In this document: positions 55,591 through 64,000 of the stretch, in pieces
Layout of the letters: each line of letters starts with the position of its first letter
Position numbering within the stretch: the first letter of the stretch is position 1
Origin: Rutpela maculata
Lineage: Eukaryota; Arthropoda; Insecta; Coleoptera; Cerambycidae
Reading direction: 5' to 3'
Length of the DNA stretch: 64,000 nt
Assembly (NCBI GenBank): GCA_936432065.2
Contig: OW386293.2
Location: 62,084,265 to 62,148,264 of the forward strand
Translations under genes and position numbers: made by a program
Notes under the pieces: model-generated
What the model was told of the DNA's origin: nothing
What the model saw: the letters and a program-made list of their open reading frames with translations, nothing else
Database searches by the model: none

Positions 55591-56910
55591 TTAAATTATA
55601 TATCTAAGCGGTTCTAAAATATATTGATGTGTTTTCTTAATAATGTCAACAGTTATTCCATCAATACCAGGTGAACTGTTATTTTTTAGTGTGGATATAT
55701 GTTCTATTAATTCATTTTCCGTTACTGGATTAAGAAACATGGTATTGGGATTTACTGGTATATTTTCTTTGTAGGATGTTACATCATCAATGTCTTTGGT
55801 CATATTTAAACCAATATCGATGAAGTAATTGTTGCAATAGTTTGCCATTTGCTTATGATTGTTAAAGGTAGTTCCATCATCATTAACAATTTCATACGTA
55901 TTTTTTCGGTTTGATTTTTCATTGGTAGCTTCAGATATTAACTGATACACTTTTTTTAAATTATTTTTGTTGTCCTCGAGTTGTCTAAGATAGTAGTCAT
56001 TTTTTGATTTTTTTAATAATCTATTCAAAGCGTTTCTATATATTTTATATTCGTGTTCTAATTCTGGCGTATAATGCTTGTTTAACCGTTTCTTGAGTTT
56101 GTCTCTATTTTTTATTGATGCCATTAAGCCCTCGGTTATCCAAGGTTTTATTCTTGTCATTTTTTTCTTCCTAATTTTAGAAGTTTTTGACATTTGTATA
56201 TAATTATTAATTTTACACAGGAAAAGATCAGCAGCAGTCTGAGGATCATTTGAATTTAAAATATCATTCCAATTTTCATTTTTTAAATAATTTTCTAATT
56301 CTTCAAAGTTAATTTTCGTGATAACATTATTATTAGTTTTCAAATCTATATTATTTCTTGCTTTGGAATTTATGTTTAAAAGAACTGGATAGTGGTCGGT
56401 AATATGGCACTTAAGGATGTAAGAGTTAAAAGTTAATTTTGGCTTACTATTAGCTGGATATTTTAAAAAGATGTGATCTAAGCATGTTTCAGTTTCGTGT
56501 GTAACACGGGTTGGATTTAGTATATATGGCACAAATCCATATTTAGCAAGTACAGAAAGGTATTTGTTTACATTTATATCATTTTCATTCATTAAATTAA
56601 TATTGATGTCACCAATAAATAATTGAATTTTGTTATTTTCTTGATTCTGGTCTAAATGTGCATCAAGTTCATCGATAAAAGAGATCAAGTTACTTGGGTT
56701 TGGCCTATATAATGCAATTATTCTGAAGCATACATTGTTAATTGTTAGATTTATAATACTTAAAGATACACCACTTATAATGAGTTTATGATTCGTAATA
56801 TTATAATTTAGATCAGATTTAATGAGTATTAAAACACCATCATTTTTATTGAAGTTGCCTCCATTATGTAATGTTTCATATCCAGGGATCTGGAGATTGT
56901 CTATATTTGA
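55591..56910 (-). pseudogene. LINE B ORF2: endonuclease and linker
   Basis: Nuclease motifs: NLQIPGYETLHNGGNF, NKNDGVLILIKS, RIIALYRPNPSN, LFIGDININLMNEN (D/N) and CHITDHYPVLLNI (D-H). The first nuclease block with the catalytic N and E is lost by truncation. The linker is lysine-rich (SIKNRDKLKKRLNKHY, YLRQLEDNKNNLKKVY) and leads to LKNNSSPGIDGITVDIIK just before RT. The stop at 55591 is one frameshift away from the RT frame. Over 430 codons are otherwise open. Confidence 0.75.
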
Positions 56911-56920
56911 GCACTGAAAA

Positions 56921-57117
56921 CATTCACAATTAACAATGAAACAGGCAAACAAACTGGGATTATACAAAATTTATATGGTATATTAGTAATATAGGAAGGG
57001 GTGAGAGTTACTGGTGTTAAAAACCAAAGTTACCGGTATAGAAACCCTTTTCCAACACTTTTTAATCACTAACGATTTTCGCGCGTCCACACTGATTGAC
57101 AACTTGGACCGAAAAAC
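56921..57117 (-). other. LINE A 5' end
   Basis: Non-coding, read on the minus strand from 57117: a 5' UTR beginning after the direct repeat with gttttttcggtcc, interrupted by LINE B near 56920. Assignment rests on the flanking 13-bp repeats. Confidence 0.45.
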
Positions 57118-57640
57118 CTAGACTTTCATTGCACCCCATATAACCAAAGTTATAAACAAAGCTTATGCAGCTCTAACTAAATTATACCCGCTGGCTAATA
57201 GATGCAGCAAACTTTCTATAGATAACAAGCTATGCTTGTATAAAGCCATTTTTAGACCTATACTAACGTATGCCTGTGAGTCCTGGAATTTAATTTCAGA
57301 CGCACAGTGCTTACGTCTCCAAAGAACACAAAATAAGATGCTGTGTCTATTAACAAATTCTCCTCGCTATATCACCATCACTGAGCTGCATAGGCTTACG
57401 GGGGGCAAATGAGACTTTATTGACGAAACTTCTCAGAAATTTTTTACTTAACATGACTAATTCACAACTAACGCAAAACCTCACTAACACAAGACGACGA
57501 GACAAGTTACGACATATGCATAAATTAATTTACGAGCGACTTCCAATCTACGACAAACCATTACTCAACTGACGTTACTAATATCCATAAAACCCACCCC
57601 CTCCTTTAAAACACAAAACCCCTCAAAACCACTACCCCAA
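57118..57640 (+). pseudogene. Jockey-like LINE D, right fragment
   Basis: Continues LINE D from 39669: PHITKVINKAYAALTKLYPL, NRCSKLSIDNKLCLYKAIF, RPILTYACESWNLISDA, RLQRTQNKMLCL and YITITELHRLTGG, the connection region of Jockey ORF2, then decays with stops to about 57640. Together with 39560-39669 it is one 5'-truncated LINE cut in two by LINE A. Confidence 0.7.
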
Positions 57641-58014
57641 ACTCATTCCCTCTACCACCCTTGACCCTCCCCCCCCCCCCACTGAAGGCCTATCCATCCA
57701 ATAATTTGCTTGTTTCTAGCAAATAATCATTTTTATGAATTGACAACAGAAGCAGGGTTTTTTTTTTCTTTCATTTTCCCTGCGCAATTAATTATTACCT
57801 ACTACACGTCTTCCCAAAACACAACGTATGCAAATGTAAAATCTTTGATATACCTCCCATAAAATACGATTAAACTTAACAGAGATCGTTTAAAAAATAC
57901 AAGAACACGACTGAAAGTCATTCTAGCCGCAACACCTGGCTATTGCGTCACTCTGTGCCCCAGTCGTATAAATGTGACGCAATCTGAATTTCTTTATTGT
58001 ATACAATGAAATAA
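57641..58014. other. Non-coding, poly-C tract
   Basis: A run of twelve C at 57670-57681 and a T-run at 57757-57766. Possibly the 3' UTR of LINE D. No gene. Confidence 0.4.
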
Positions 58015-58464
58015 ATGACATTAGACTGTAATTGCCAAAAGGCCACTGAGGTTTGTGAGTGTCCTGTGTCTATTTTCTGTAACTGTGAAAAGGCAAAAAA
58101 GATACCCATCATTGAACTAAAATTCTTGTACTTCCAAAGAAAGCACGGCATAGGTAAAATTGGAAATGTGGACGTAAAGGAAACAAAAAAAATTAAGAGC
58201 GCTCCGGATATGTCATCAAGAATTTGCGACCTACGCCCACACAAATCATTATTTCAAAAAACGGCTTTCACTAAAATTTTTAAAAAAATTGTTAGAATGC
58301 GGTATGGTGAGAAAGAAAAATATATACATAAAAAAATATATATTTTCTTTCATTTTCGATTTGCAAAAATAATTTTCACCCGGGTAGGTATTATTAAAAT
58401 AAATATTTTTCCTTTTTGTAGAAATAAAATAAAATCAACTCTATGCACTCAGGTGGTGATTTAA
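58015..58464 (+). CDS. Cysteine-rich open frame of unknown function
   Basis: Starts at ATG 58015 with paired C-x-C motifs (LDCNCQK, CECPVSIFCNCEKAKK), then KIPIIELKFLYFQRKHG and a basic region rich in K and R (FTKIFKKIVRMRYGEKEKY). From about residue 105 it becomes AT-rich translated filler, so a real coding part, if any, is the first 80-100 residues, perhaps one exon. I do not recognise the family. It may be a metal-binding fragment of a host or transposon protein, or a chance frame. No promoter or splice site was pinned down. Confidence 0.3.
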   Translation: MTLDCNCQKATEVCECPVSIFCNCEKAKKIPIIELKFLYFQRKHGIGKIGNVDVKETKKIKSAPDMSSRICDLRPHKSLFQKTAFTKIFKKIVRMRYGEKEKYIHKKIYIFFHFRFAKIIFTRVGIIKINIFPFCRNKIKSTLCTQVVI

Positions 58465-58906
58465 GATTTAAAAATGCCCATAATTAATTTGTACAATCTC
58501 ATATTTTATTTCATCTACCGCTCTCTCTCCAAGGACGCTGCAGGTTTGCCTGCTACAGAGGCGCCCGTATATCAAGGGTGCCTCTTCAATAAAGCAATAA
58601 AACCGATCTTTTTTGTTTTCTATTGCAATTCTTACGTACATACCAGCTGTAGTTTCCGACGGCTGGCGACGTTAATTTAGTTCCTGTGATATTTTTCAGT
58701 ATTTTTGTTATAGTTCAGTATTTATTGTTATAATCATTATGTGTAAATATAAAACTGTGATATTCTGACACTTATAGTTTTTAATTTTTTGTGCATACGC
58801 TCGGTGTTCTTTTAGTCTTATGTGACTTTTTCGTAATTAAGTTTCCAGTTAGTGTATTTAATCTGTATAGGTAATTGTTACCGTGCTAGTTGATTATATT
58901 TAAAAA

Positions 58907-58997
58907 ATGGGACGTCTTACTAAAAGGCAGACTGATACCAAATGTCGAAATCTAACTTGTCATCTAAAAGGAAAAATCGCAGCAGAGCTAAATTACG
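58907..58997 (+). CDS. Candidate first coding exon
   Basis: ATG at 58907 in a good context (aaaaaATGGG) opens MGRLTKRQTDTKCRNLTCHL and KGKIAAELNY, ending at a strong donor ACG|GTAAGT (58998). The upstream 200 bp is AT-rich and could be a 5' UTR. Read through the donor, the frame turns into low-complexity leucines (to 59098), which favours splicing. No family was recognised. Host gene or transposon first exon are both possible. Confidence 0.35.
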
Positions 58998-59394
58998 GTA
59001 AGTTTTACAAAATTAAAAGGGATTTAATTAAAAATTCCTTATTATTATTATTATTAACAGTAATCCAACAAAACTATTTTTGCTTTGAAGCTAATTAAAA
59101 GAAATTATTATATTAATTATTATTATTAGTACTTGCTGATCTTTAAAAGTAAGATACGTAACACACTTTTTGAACTGACCTGCTCATGAAATTAAGAAAT
59201 ACTTTGAGTTACATTCTTTACTTATGAAGAATGTCTACTCCAATCCTAAAAAATATTGCTCTATAATATACAGGGTGTTTTAGAATAACTTGCAATTTGC
59301 AAATTTTAGTTAATCAGTTCTAGGTAGCAGGCCATTATTATTTGTAATATATTTATTTCTTCGCTGAAAGCTAAATTATTTTTTACTCCTCCAG

Positions 59395-59561
59395 ATTTAT
59401 TGATTATAGGTCTGTATTTAATAAAAGAGAAGAGGAAACAAAGGCATGCACTATGGTTTCATCCTATTTCCCAAGTTCTGATATGAACAGAACCAGTTCT
59501 CTAATTAGTGATAGCGAGTGCCAAAAAAGAAAACCACTCGCAGATATAACCAACAGATAAT
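59395..59561 (+). CDS. Candidate terminal coding exon
   Basis: Preceded by a pyrimidine-rich acceptor (ttttttactcctccag, ending about 59391) and a second ag at 59410. The frame SVFNKREEETKACTMVSS, YFPSSDMNRTSSLIS and CQKRKPLADITNR ends at TAA 59561. Composition is protein-like, not repeat-like. The reading phase does not match the 58907 exon by one base with either acceptor, so a further exon or decay is needed. Unknown family. Confidence 0.3.
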
Positions 59562-59967
59562 AGGAGGAGGACAGTTCAAAAATGTGTGTTACTTATCTTA
59601 CTTTTTTCTCTATTCTTATTGGGATGCTCTGCCACATGTATTCTTCTAAACAATGTCTGAAATCTACAAAATAATACAATTAACCAGTATTTTACTGGAA
59701 AATAACCTCTACGCCTGTGACTTTTACGTCAAAGGATCAGTTAGAGGGTGGTTTTGACAAATAATGAATAAGAACAAAAATATAAAAATGACGTATTTTG
59801 CTGACGTTTCGGAAAACGAATCTGTTTCCTTTCTCAAAGCGTATTATAATGTTTGTGGGCTGTGTATATTAAATACACAGCTTTAAGAATATATTTGTTA
59901 TATTCAGTATCCATAGATACTTACTGCTTACACAGAACTGTTGATATGTCTAATTGATAGTTTTATT

Positions 59968-61675
59968 TTAAACAATGTTGAGTTTGTTAAGTTCTTCTTT
60001 TAACATCGGCAGCCAGGTTGTGCAAACATCTACAGAACAATTCGACACGCATTTATCCTCATTCAATAGTATTATAGCCGCTTCTTTAATTTTTCTTTTC
60101 TTGCTATCTGTCTCTTTTGTTAAAATTTTTGCCGAGTCCCAGTTTATTCTATGTCCGTTATCCCAAGCGTGTTCGCAAATCTTCGATTTCTGAATCTCAT
60201 TTTTTCTAATGTAACCCTTGTGCTCACCCAATCTAACACTGAATGGTCTGGATGACTCACCCACATAATGTTTATTACACTCACACGGAATACTATAAAT
60301 GCAGTTTTTTGAATTTTGCTCATGATTTAGCGGTTTTGTTTTTGTTAAAATAGATCTCAATGTATTGCCCGTTTGAAATATCGTCCTAATATCAAATCTA
60401 TTGCCTATACGGCGTAGCTTTTCAGATAATCCGTGTACATAAGGAATTAACGTCGTGTACCGTTGTTCAGGTTTTTGTCGTACATGATTATTATTTTCTA
60501 TATATGTGAAAGTTCTATCAACAAAAGCTTCAGGGTATTGATTGTTTATAAGAACCTCTTTTATAAAGCGCTTCTCATTGTCTAATATTTCATCATTAGA
60601 AGAAATTATTTTGGCCCTATCATATAAACATTTTATGACACCCTTTTTAACATGCATCGACTGATTTGAGTTAAAATTCAAATACCTGTTGGTGTGTGTT
60701 GGTTTTCTATAAACGCTTGTTTCAACCATATTATTTACTCTTTTAATTAAAACATCTAAAAAGGGTAGTTCATTTCTATTTTCTACTTCTAATGTAAATT
60801 TAATAGATGGTTCTTTATTATTTATATTTTCTAAAAAATTATCTAGCAAATCGACTCCGTGGGGCCAAATTGCAAATATATCGTCAACATATCTCCACCA
60901 GCTAACCGGTTTATATATACAATTTTGAATATGTTTCGTTTCAAAGTCCTCCATAAATATATTACTTAAAACTGGTGACAATGGAGACCCCATTGCCATA
61001 CCAAAGTTTTGCTGATAGAAATCACCTTCAAACTGAAAGTAAGTCTTTTTTATACATAATGTTAGAAGTTCCATTATGCTATTAACAGTTAATTTAGTTC
61101 TAGCTTCCAAATTATTATCATTCAACAATTTACACTTGACTATTTCTAAAGTTTTATCTACTGGGACATTGGTAAAGAGGCTAACTACATCAAAACTAAC
61201 CATCAGATGGGTATCATGAATATTGTTTTCATAAATCTTTTCTATAAAGTGTCTACTATTTTTAATATATGAATCGGTGTTTCCAGATAATGGATTTAGA
61301 ATATTAAGTAAGAATTTTGCCAAATTATGGCATGGCGAATTCATGGAACTAACAATGGGTCTTAAAGGAATATTTTGCTTATGTATTTTTGGCAAACCAT
61401 AAAAATGAGGTGGCTTGCTATGATGCGGTGTGAGCTTACTTCGTTCAAAGTCATTAAATTTATTTTTATACTTGAATAGAGTTCTATATATTTTGCTCTC
61501 AATTGATTTTGTGGGATCCTTGTTTAATTTTGAGTAAGGTCCTTCATTGATTAATGTCATGACTTTTGTATCATATACATTTTTATCTATAACAACCGTG
61601 GCATTACCTTTGTCTGCTGGTAAAATTTTAATATGTTCATCTCTTCTTAAGGAAGATATGGAAAATAATATTACT
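59968..61675 (-). CDS. Penelope RT and GIY-YIG endonuclease
   Basis: The frame is open from about 61675; the ATG at 61560 is internal. It starts HIKILPADKGNATVVIDKN (the conserved DKG block). RT: YGLPKIHKQNIPLRPIVSS, MVSFDVVSLFTNVPVDKTL (motif A), GMAMGSPLSPVLSNIFM (motif B), WWRYVDDIFAIW (YVDD) and LPFLDVLIKR. The C-terminal GIY-YIG-like nuclease has IYSIPCECNKHYVGESSR with the conserved R, SVRLGEHKGY, and a C/H set around CEHAWDNGH. It would nick DNA and prime its own cDNA. About 570 codons have no stop. The missing N-terminus makes it non-functional. Confidence 0.85.
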
Positions 61676-61916
61676 TTTTTGTGTAAATGTCGGAACCATG
61701 GAATTATACCAAAATTTTTACGATTAAAAGTGCCCTTTCAAAATAAAAAGACCAGAAGAATTTTGAATAAAGCTAGCAAATCCATGGTTAGGGAAAGAAT
61801 ACAGTTCCATAGATACCAAAAGGCAGAAATAATTAAGAAAATCATAAATACAGAAAACGAATTATACAACAACGTTGTAGAACAGGATTTTCAATACTGT
61901 AATATGTTGCAACCCC
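61676..61916 (+). pseudogene. Penelope N-terminal fragment, inverted
   Basis: Plus-strand frame with FLCKCRNHGIIPKFLRLKVP, then RRILNKASKSMVRERIQFHR and helix-rich sequence IIKKIINTENELYNNV. The CxxxGIIPKGL-x-LK block is the usual start of Penelope ORFs. It is fused head-to-head to the RT part on the other strand. Continues to about 61916 and is then replaced by the Gypsy LTR region. Confidence 0.6.
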
Positions 61917-62103
61917 TTAAAAATTTAAGGTTATGTTGGTTACTAAAAAGTAGGCAGACTTCAACAGATCGAATGTCAGAATGAATGTAGTGTATTTGCA
62001 CCTACTCGAAAAAGAACCTACCAGAAGATTCCAAAGTGACATCTGGAATTATCGAGAGAATGGTGGCGTCATCACAGAACAATCGAGATCTGTCATTTTT
62101 AGG

Positions 62104-62110
62104 TATAAAA
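62104..62110 (+). promoter_or_regulatory. LTR TATA box
   Basis: TATAAAA in gtataaaagaccg, with the candidate start about 25-35 bp downstream (agtagttcag). It would drive the Gypsy genomic RNA. Confidence 0.6.
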
Positions 62111-62267
62111 GACCGATCGCATTCTCGGCGAGTAGTTCAGAAAGTTCAGAAAGTATAGAAAGTGAGGTTAAGACTTCAAAGATAAACAAAGTGATAAACA
62201 TTGTGATTTTAGTCAGTAAAGTGTATTTAAATTAACGATAGTATTGTGAAGTATCCAGTAAATATTT

Positions 62268-62273
62268 AATAAA
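62268..62273 (+). promoter_or_regulatory. LTR polyadenylation signal
   Basis: AATAAA, followed by gtgtgttagtgg, a GU-rich downstream element. It fits the R/U5 border of the LTR. Confidence 0.55.
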
Positions 62274-62360
62274 GTGTGTTAGTGGACATCTCTTGTTATA
62301 ATTTTTGGAACCCACGGAATTTGCCAGGGGTAGTTTCCTAAGGGTGGAAACACGCGACAA

Positions 62361-62378
62361 ATTGGTGTCAGAAAGCGG
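62361..62378 (+). other. Primer-binding site
   Basis: attggtgtcagaaagcgg lies two to three bases after the LTR end. Invertebrate Gypsy elements often have PBS of the tggtgtcagaag type. The exact tRNA cannot be named with confidence. Confidence 0.55.
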
Positions 62379-62800
62379 AATTTTATGACAAGAGGAGCTC
62401 TGAAGTTGTGCTGGAGTGTTCGAGAAGTATTCTCGAGGGTTAGTGCTAACACGGAGGACTCGTTTACTGGACATTGTTCGAGGGTTATTTTTGAACAGGA
62501 AAATAGTGTTAAGTGCATTTTTGAGACATTGTAGAACATTTTATTAGGACATTAGTGTGATAATTAAATCCTTTGAACTGAGAAGTGATAGAGACACTGA
62601 AAAAGACTCATTTTTTTGTGTTAGTGCGTGGAAATTACTAGAACTTTTCTATTTGGACATTAGTGGAGATTATTAAATTCTCTGAACTGGATAGTGACAA
62701 AAGCTCTGGATAAGACTTTTTCGTGCTATTTCGAGATTTGTCTGGAAAAGTTCCATTACCGATAGTGACGTGACAGTTAAATTTATTTTATTTTCATCGT
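62379..62800 (+). other. Gypsy 5' leader
   Basis: Untranslated sequence with two diverged direct repeats ('ttgaactgagaagtgat' at 62573; 'tctgaactggatagtga' at 62680, each after 'attagtg' and 'gattaaat'), possibly part of the packaging region. No coding frame. Confidence 0.5.
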
Positions 62801-63973
62801 ATGCCCGTAACAACAAGAAGTATGGCATCCGATAAACAAATACAGGACTTATTCGAACAATTCCAAAAAATGATGGCGCAGCAACGGCAGGAAGACAAAG
62901 AAGAACAGGAGAAAAAACGTCAAGTAGAAAAAGAAGAGCAAGAAAGAAGACGTCAAGAAGAAAGGGATGAATTAAAGAAAATTATGGAAAATCTGGAAAT
63001 AAGACGCCAAAAAGAAAAAGAAGAACATGAAAAGGAGAAAGAAGAGCAAGAAAGACGACGTCAAGAGGAGAAAGAGGAACAAGAAAAGCGACGTCAAGAA
63101 GAAAAAGAAGAGATAAACAAGGTCGAAGACAAAGTAGTTGTGGTCGAGACAGAAGTTAGTCAAATCAGAGGAAAAATGAGCGAGTTCGAAGGAGAAATGG
63201 AGAGACTTAAACGACAATTGAGAGAAAAAGGAGGCCAGCTAGTAACATCATCAGGCCCTCGATTAAAACCTCCCTCCTTTGACGGCCAAAGTTCCTGGAC
63301 GACGTACAAGAGGCAGTTTGAGGCAGCAGCATGTGCGAACAACTGGGATAACGAGGAAAAGGCCATGGCATTAGTTCTGGCGTTAAGGGGCCAGGCCTCA
63401 GAGTTGCTTCAGACTATCCCAGTGGACAAACAAAGGGACTTCAAAGTCTTGGAAGCTGCATTGGACTTGAGATATGGCGACCAACATCTCGCCCAAGTAT
63501 ACCAGGCCCAGCTAAAATCACAAACACAAAAGGCTGGAGAGAGTTTACAGGAATTCGAAGCTGCGATAGAGAGACTGGCACACCTGGCGTATCCGAGTGC
63601 ACCTAGAGAATTTCAGGAACAATTAGCCATAGGGGCCTTTTTAGATGGTATAAGGGACGAAGAGGTCAGGCGAGTTCTGAGGCTGACGAGACACCAAAGT
63701 AGTAGCGAAGCTTTGGTGCGTGCACTCGAAGTAGAAGCCGCTTACAGGGATACTCCAAGGAGAGTGCGAGCTGTGACTCTTGAAGAATCGCAATTATGCG
63801 ATAAATTGGATGGCCTCGGAAAGCAGGAGAAACAACAAAATAAAGGAAAGCCAAGTGGAGGTATTAAATGTTTCAACTGCGGCAAGATGGGACATATGAA
63901 ACGAGACTGTCGACAGCAAAACTCGGAGAGTCGAGTAAATGCTGTGAATGTTGAAGAGAAGCAGGAAAACTAA
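62801..63973 (+). CDS. Gypsy-type gag polyprotein
   Basis: ATG at 62801, 390 codons, no lesion. Residues 10-150 are a long charged coiled coil made of KEEQE-RRRQE repeats. Residues about 155-330 are a retrotransposon gag domain: PPSFDGQSSWTTYKRQFEA, ALRGQASELLQTIP, YGDQHLAQVYQAQLKSQ, SLQEFEAAIERLAHLAYP and LAIGAFLDGIRDEEVRR. At about 357-370 is one CCHC knuckle, CFNCGKMGHMKRDC. Gag forms the particle and packages RNA. The pol ORF should start right after 63973, outside the window. GC content is higher than the surroundings, consistent with a recent arrival. Confidence 0.9.
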   Translation: MPVTTRSMASDKQIQDLFEQFQKMMAQQRQEDKEEQEKKRQVEKEEQERRRQEERDELKKIMENLEIRRQKEKEEHEKEKEEQERRRQEEKEEQEKRRQEEKEEINKVEDKVVVVETEVSQIRGKMSEFEGEMERLKRQLREKGGQLVTSSGPRLKPPSFDGQSSWTTYKRQFEAAACANNWDNEEKAMALVLALRGQASELLQTIPVDKQRDFKVLEAALDLRYGDQHLAQVYQAQLKSQTQKAGESLQEFEAAIERLAHLAYPSAPREFQEQLAIGAFLDGIRDEEVRRVLRLTRHQSSSEALVRALEVEAAYRDTPRRVRAVTLEESQLCDKLDGLGKQEKQQNKGKPSGGIKCFNCGKMGHMKRDCRQQNSESRVNAVNVEEKQEN

Positions 63974-64000
63974 AGATAGCCAGCACCAAGGGGGCTGTGC

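Larger units (their letters stand above)
53801..56920 (-). mobile_element. LINE B: EN-RT LINE in LINE A 5' region
   Basis: A 5'-truncated LINE with most of one ORF2, a 3' UTR of about 380 bp and an AATAAA-like signal near 53830 (minus strand). It sits between the LINE A 5' end and the LINE A ORF1 start codon. I could not define exact ends or a target duplication. It has no RNase H, so it is a Jockey/CR1-like type different from LINE A. Confidence 0.65.
39670..57117 (-). mobile_element. LINE A: I-clade LINE forming a 17.4 kb nested block
   Basis: Bounded by the 13-bp repeat ctagactttcatt (39657-39669 and 57118-57130). It ends on its own strand in a GAA-rich tail (aaagaagaagaagaaa, 39667-39682) and starts near 57117. 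Pieces: 5' UTR (about 56921-57117 and 53779-53800), ORF1 (53778-53118 and 48118-47595), ORF2 (47510-47255 and 43860-40420), then a duplicated 3' end. Insertions: EN-RT LINE B (53801-56920), a 5 kb element (48127-53117) and LINE C (43862-47254). RNase H at the ORF2 end and a three-knuckle ORF1 place it in the I group. Confidence 0.8.
59690..61916 (-). mobile_element. Penelope-like element with inverted 5' piece
   Basis: The minus strand carries RT and GIY-YIG endonuclease (61675-59968). Downstream (59700-59960) is a terminal-repeat-like tract with acgtttcggaaaacgaatc and ctttctcaaag, typical of Penelope ends. At 61676-61916 the plus strand encodes a Penelope N-terminal piece, so the 5' part is inverted relative to the rest, with the junction near 61660-61680. 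Inverted or head-to-head partial copies are common for Penelope elements. Confidence 0.75.
61945..62359 (+). repeat. Gypsy-type 5' LTR (left edge approximate)
   Basis: Ends with gcgaca just before the PBS. It contains a TATAAAA box (62104-62110), a start-site-like ttcag region about 30 bp later, and a polyadenylation signal AATAAA (62268-62273), the U3-R-U5 order of a plus-strand LTR. The left edge is uncertain because the partner LTR lies outside the window. Confidence 0.65.

Overview
The window looks like a repeat-rich, AT-rich intergenic block of an animal genome. The mix of elements (I-, LOA-, R1-, Jockey- and CR1-like LINEs, Ty1/copia, Gypsy, a Penelope-like element, hAT- and TA-type MITEs) points to an arthropod, most likely an insect. 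I cannot name the species. No conserved host gene, tRNA or rRNA was recognised. Nearly all coding sequence belongs to transposons, and most of it is broken. The exceptions are the RT-RNase H piece at the left, the Penelope RT-endonuclease frame and the Gypsy gag at the right edge.

Layout. (a) 1-14.3 kb: a 5'-truncated LOA/I-like LINE (231-2257) sits in the 5' region of a CR1-like LINE. That CR1-like LINE is cut by a LINE 3' end (2528-3196, itself holding a hAT-like MITE) and by a 5.9 kb terminal-inverted-repeat element (5242-11134), whose removal rejoins the LINE reading frame. (b) 14.3-35 kb: remains of a DNA transposon with a 'WKGTE' type transposase and a solo LTR (15881-16609). Then comes a LINE with ORF1 and ORF2 (about 16610-35040). 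It carries a copia element with matching LTRs and a TGTTC target duplication (16905-25953) in ORF1, and a CR1-like LINE (28987-33940) exactly in front of the YADD codons of ORF2. The copia holds an R1-like LINE with a 15-bp target duplication and two other LINE pieces. The CR1-like LINE holds a second copy of the solo LTR (TSD CAGT). (c) 35-39.5 kb: non-coding, dominated by two long palindromes (36514-37662 and 37808-38358), a TIR element (38621-39163) and a hairpin element. (d) 39.56-57.6 kb: a Jockey-like LINE split by a 17.4 kb nested block. The frame of the block is an I-clade LINE on the minus strand (39670-57117) bounded by 13-bp direct repeats. Inside it lie another LINE 3' end with a 121-unit AAGAC tail, a TA-flanked DNA element, a 5 kb palindrome-rich insertion in ORF1 and a minus-strand EN-RT LINE. 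(e) 57.6-59.6 kb: the only stretch that may hold non-transposon exons, at low confidence. (f) 59.7-64 kb: a Penelope-like element with an inverted 5' piece, then the LTR, PBS and intact gag of a Gypsy-type element that runs off the window.

The insertions give a relative order of events. The palindromic and TIR elements without recognisable transposases are the least explained parts of the window.
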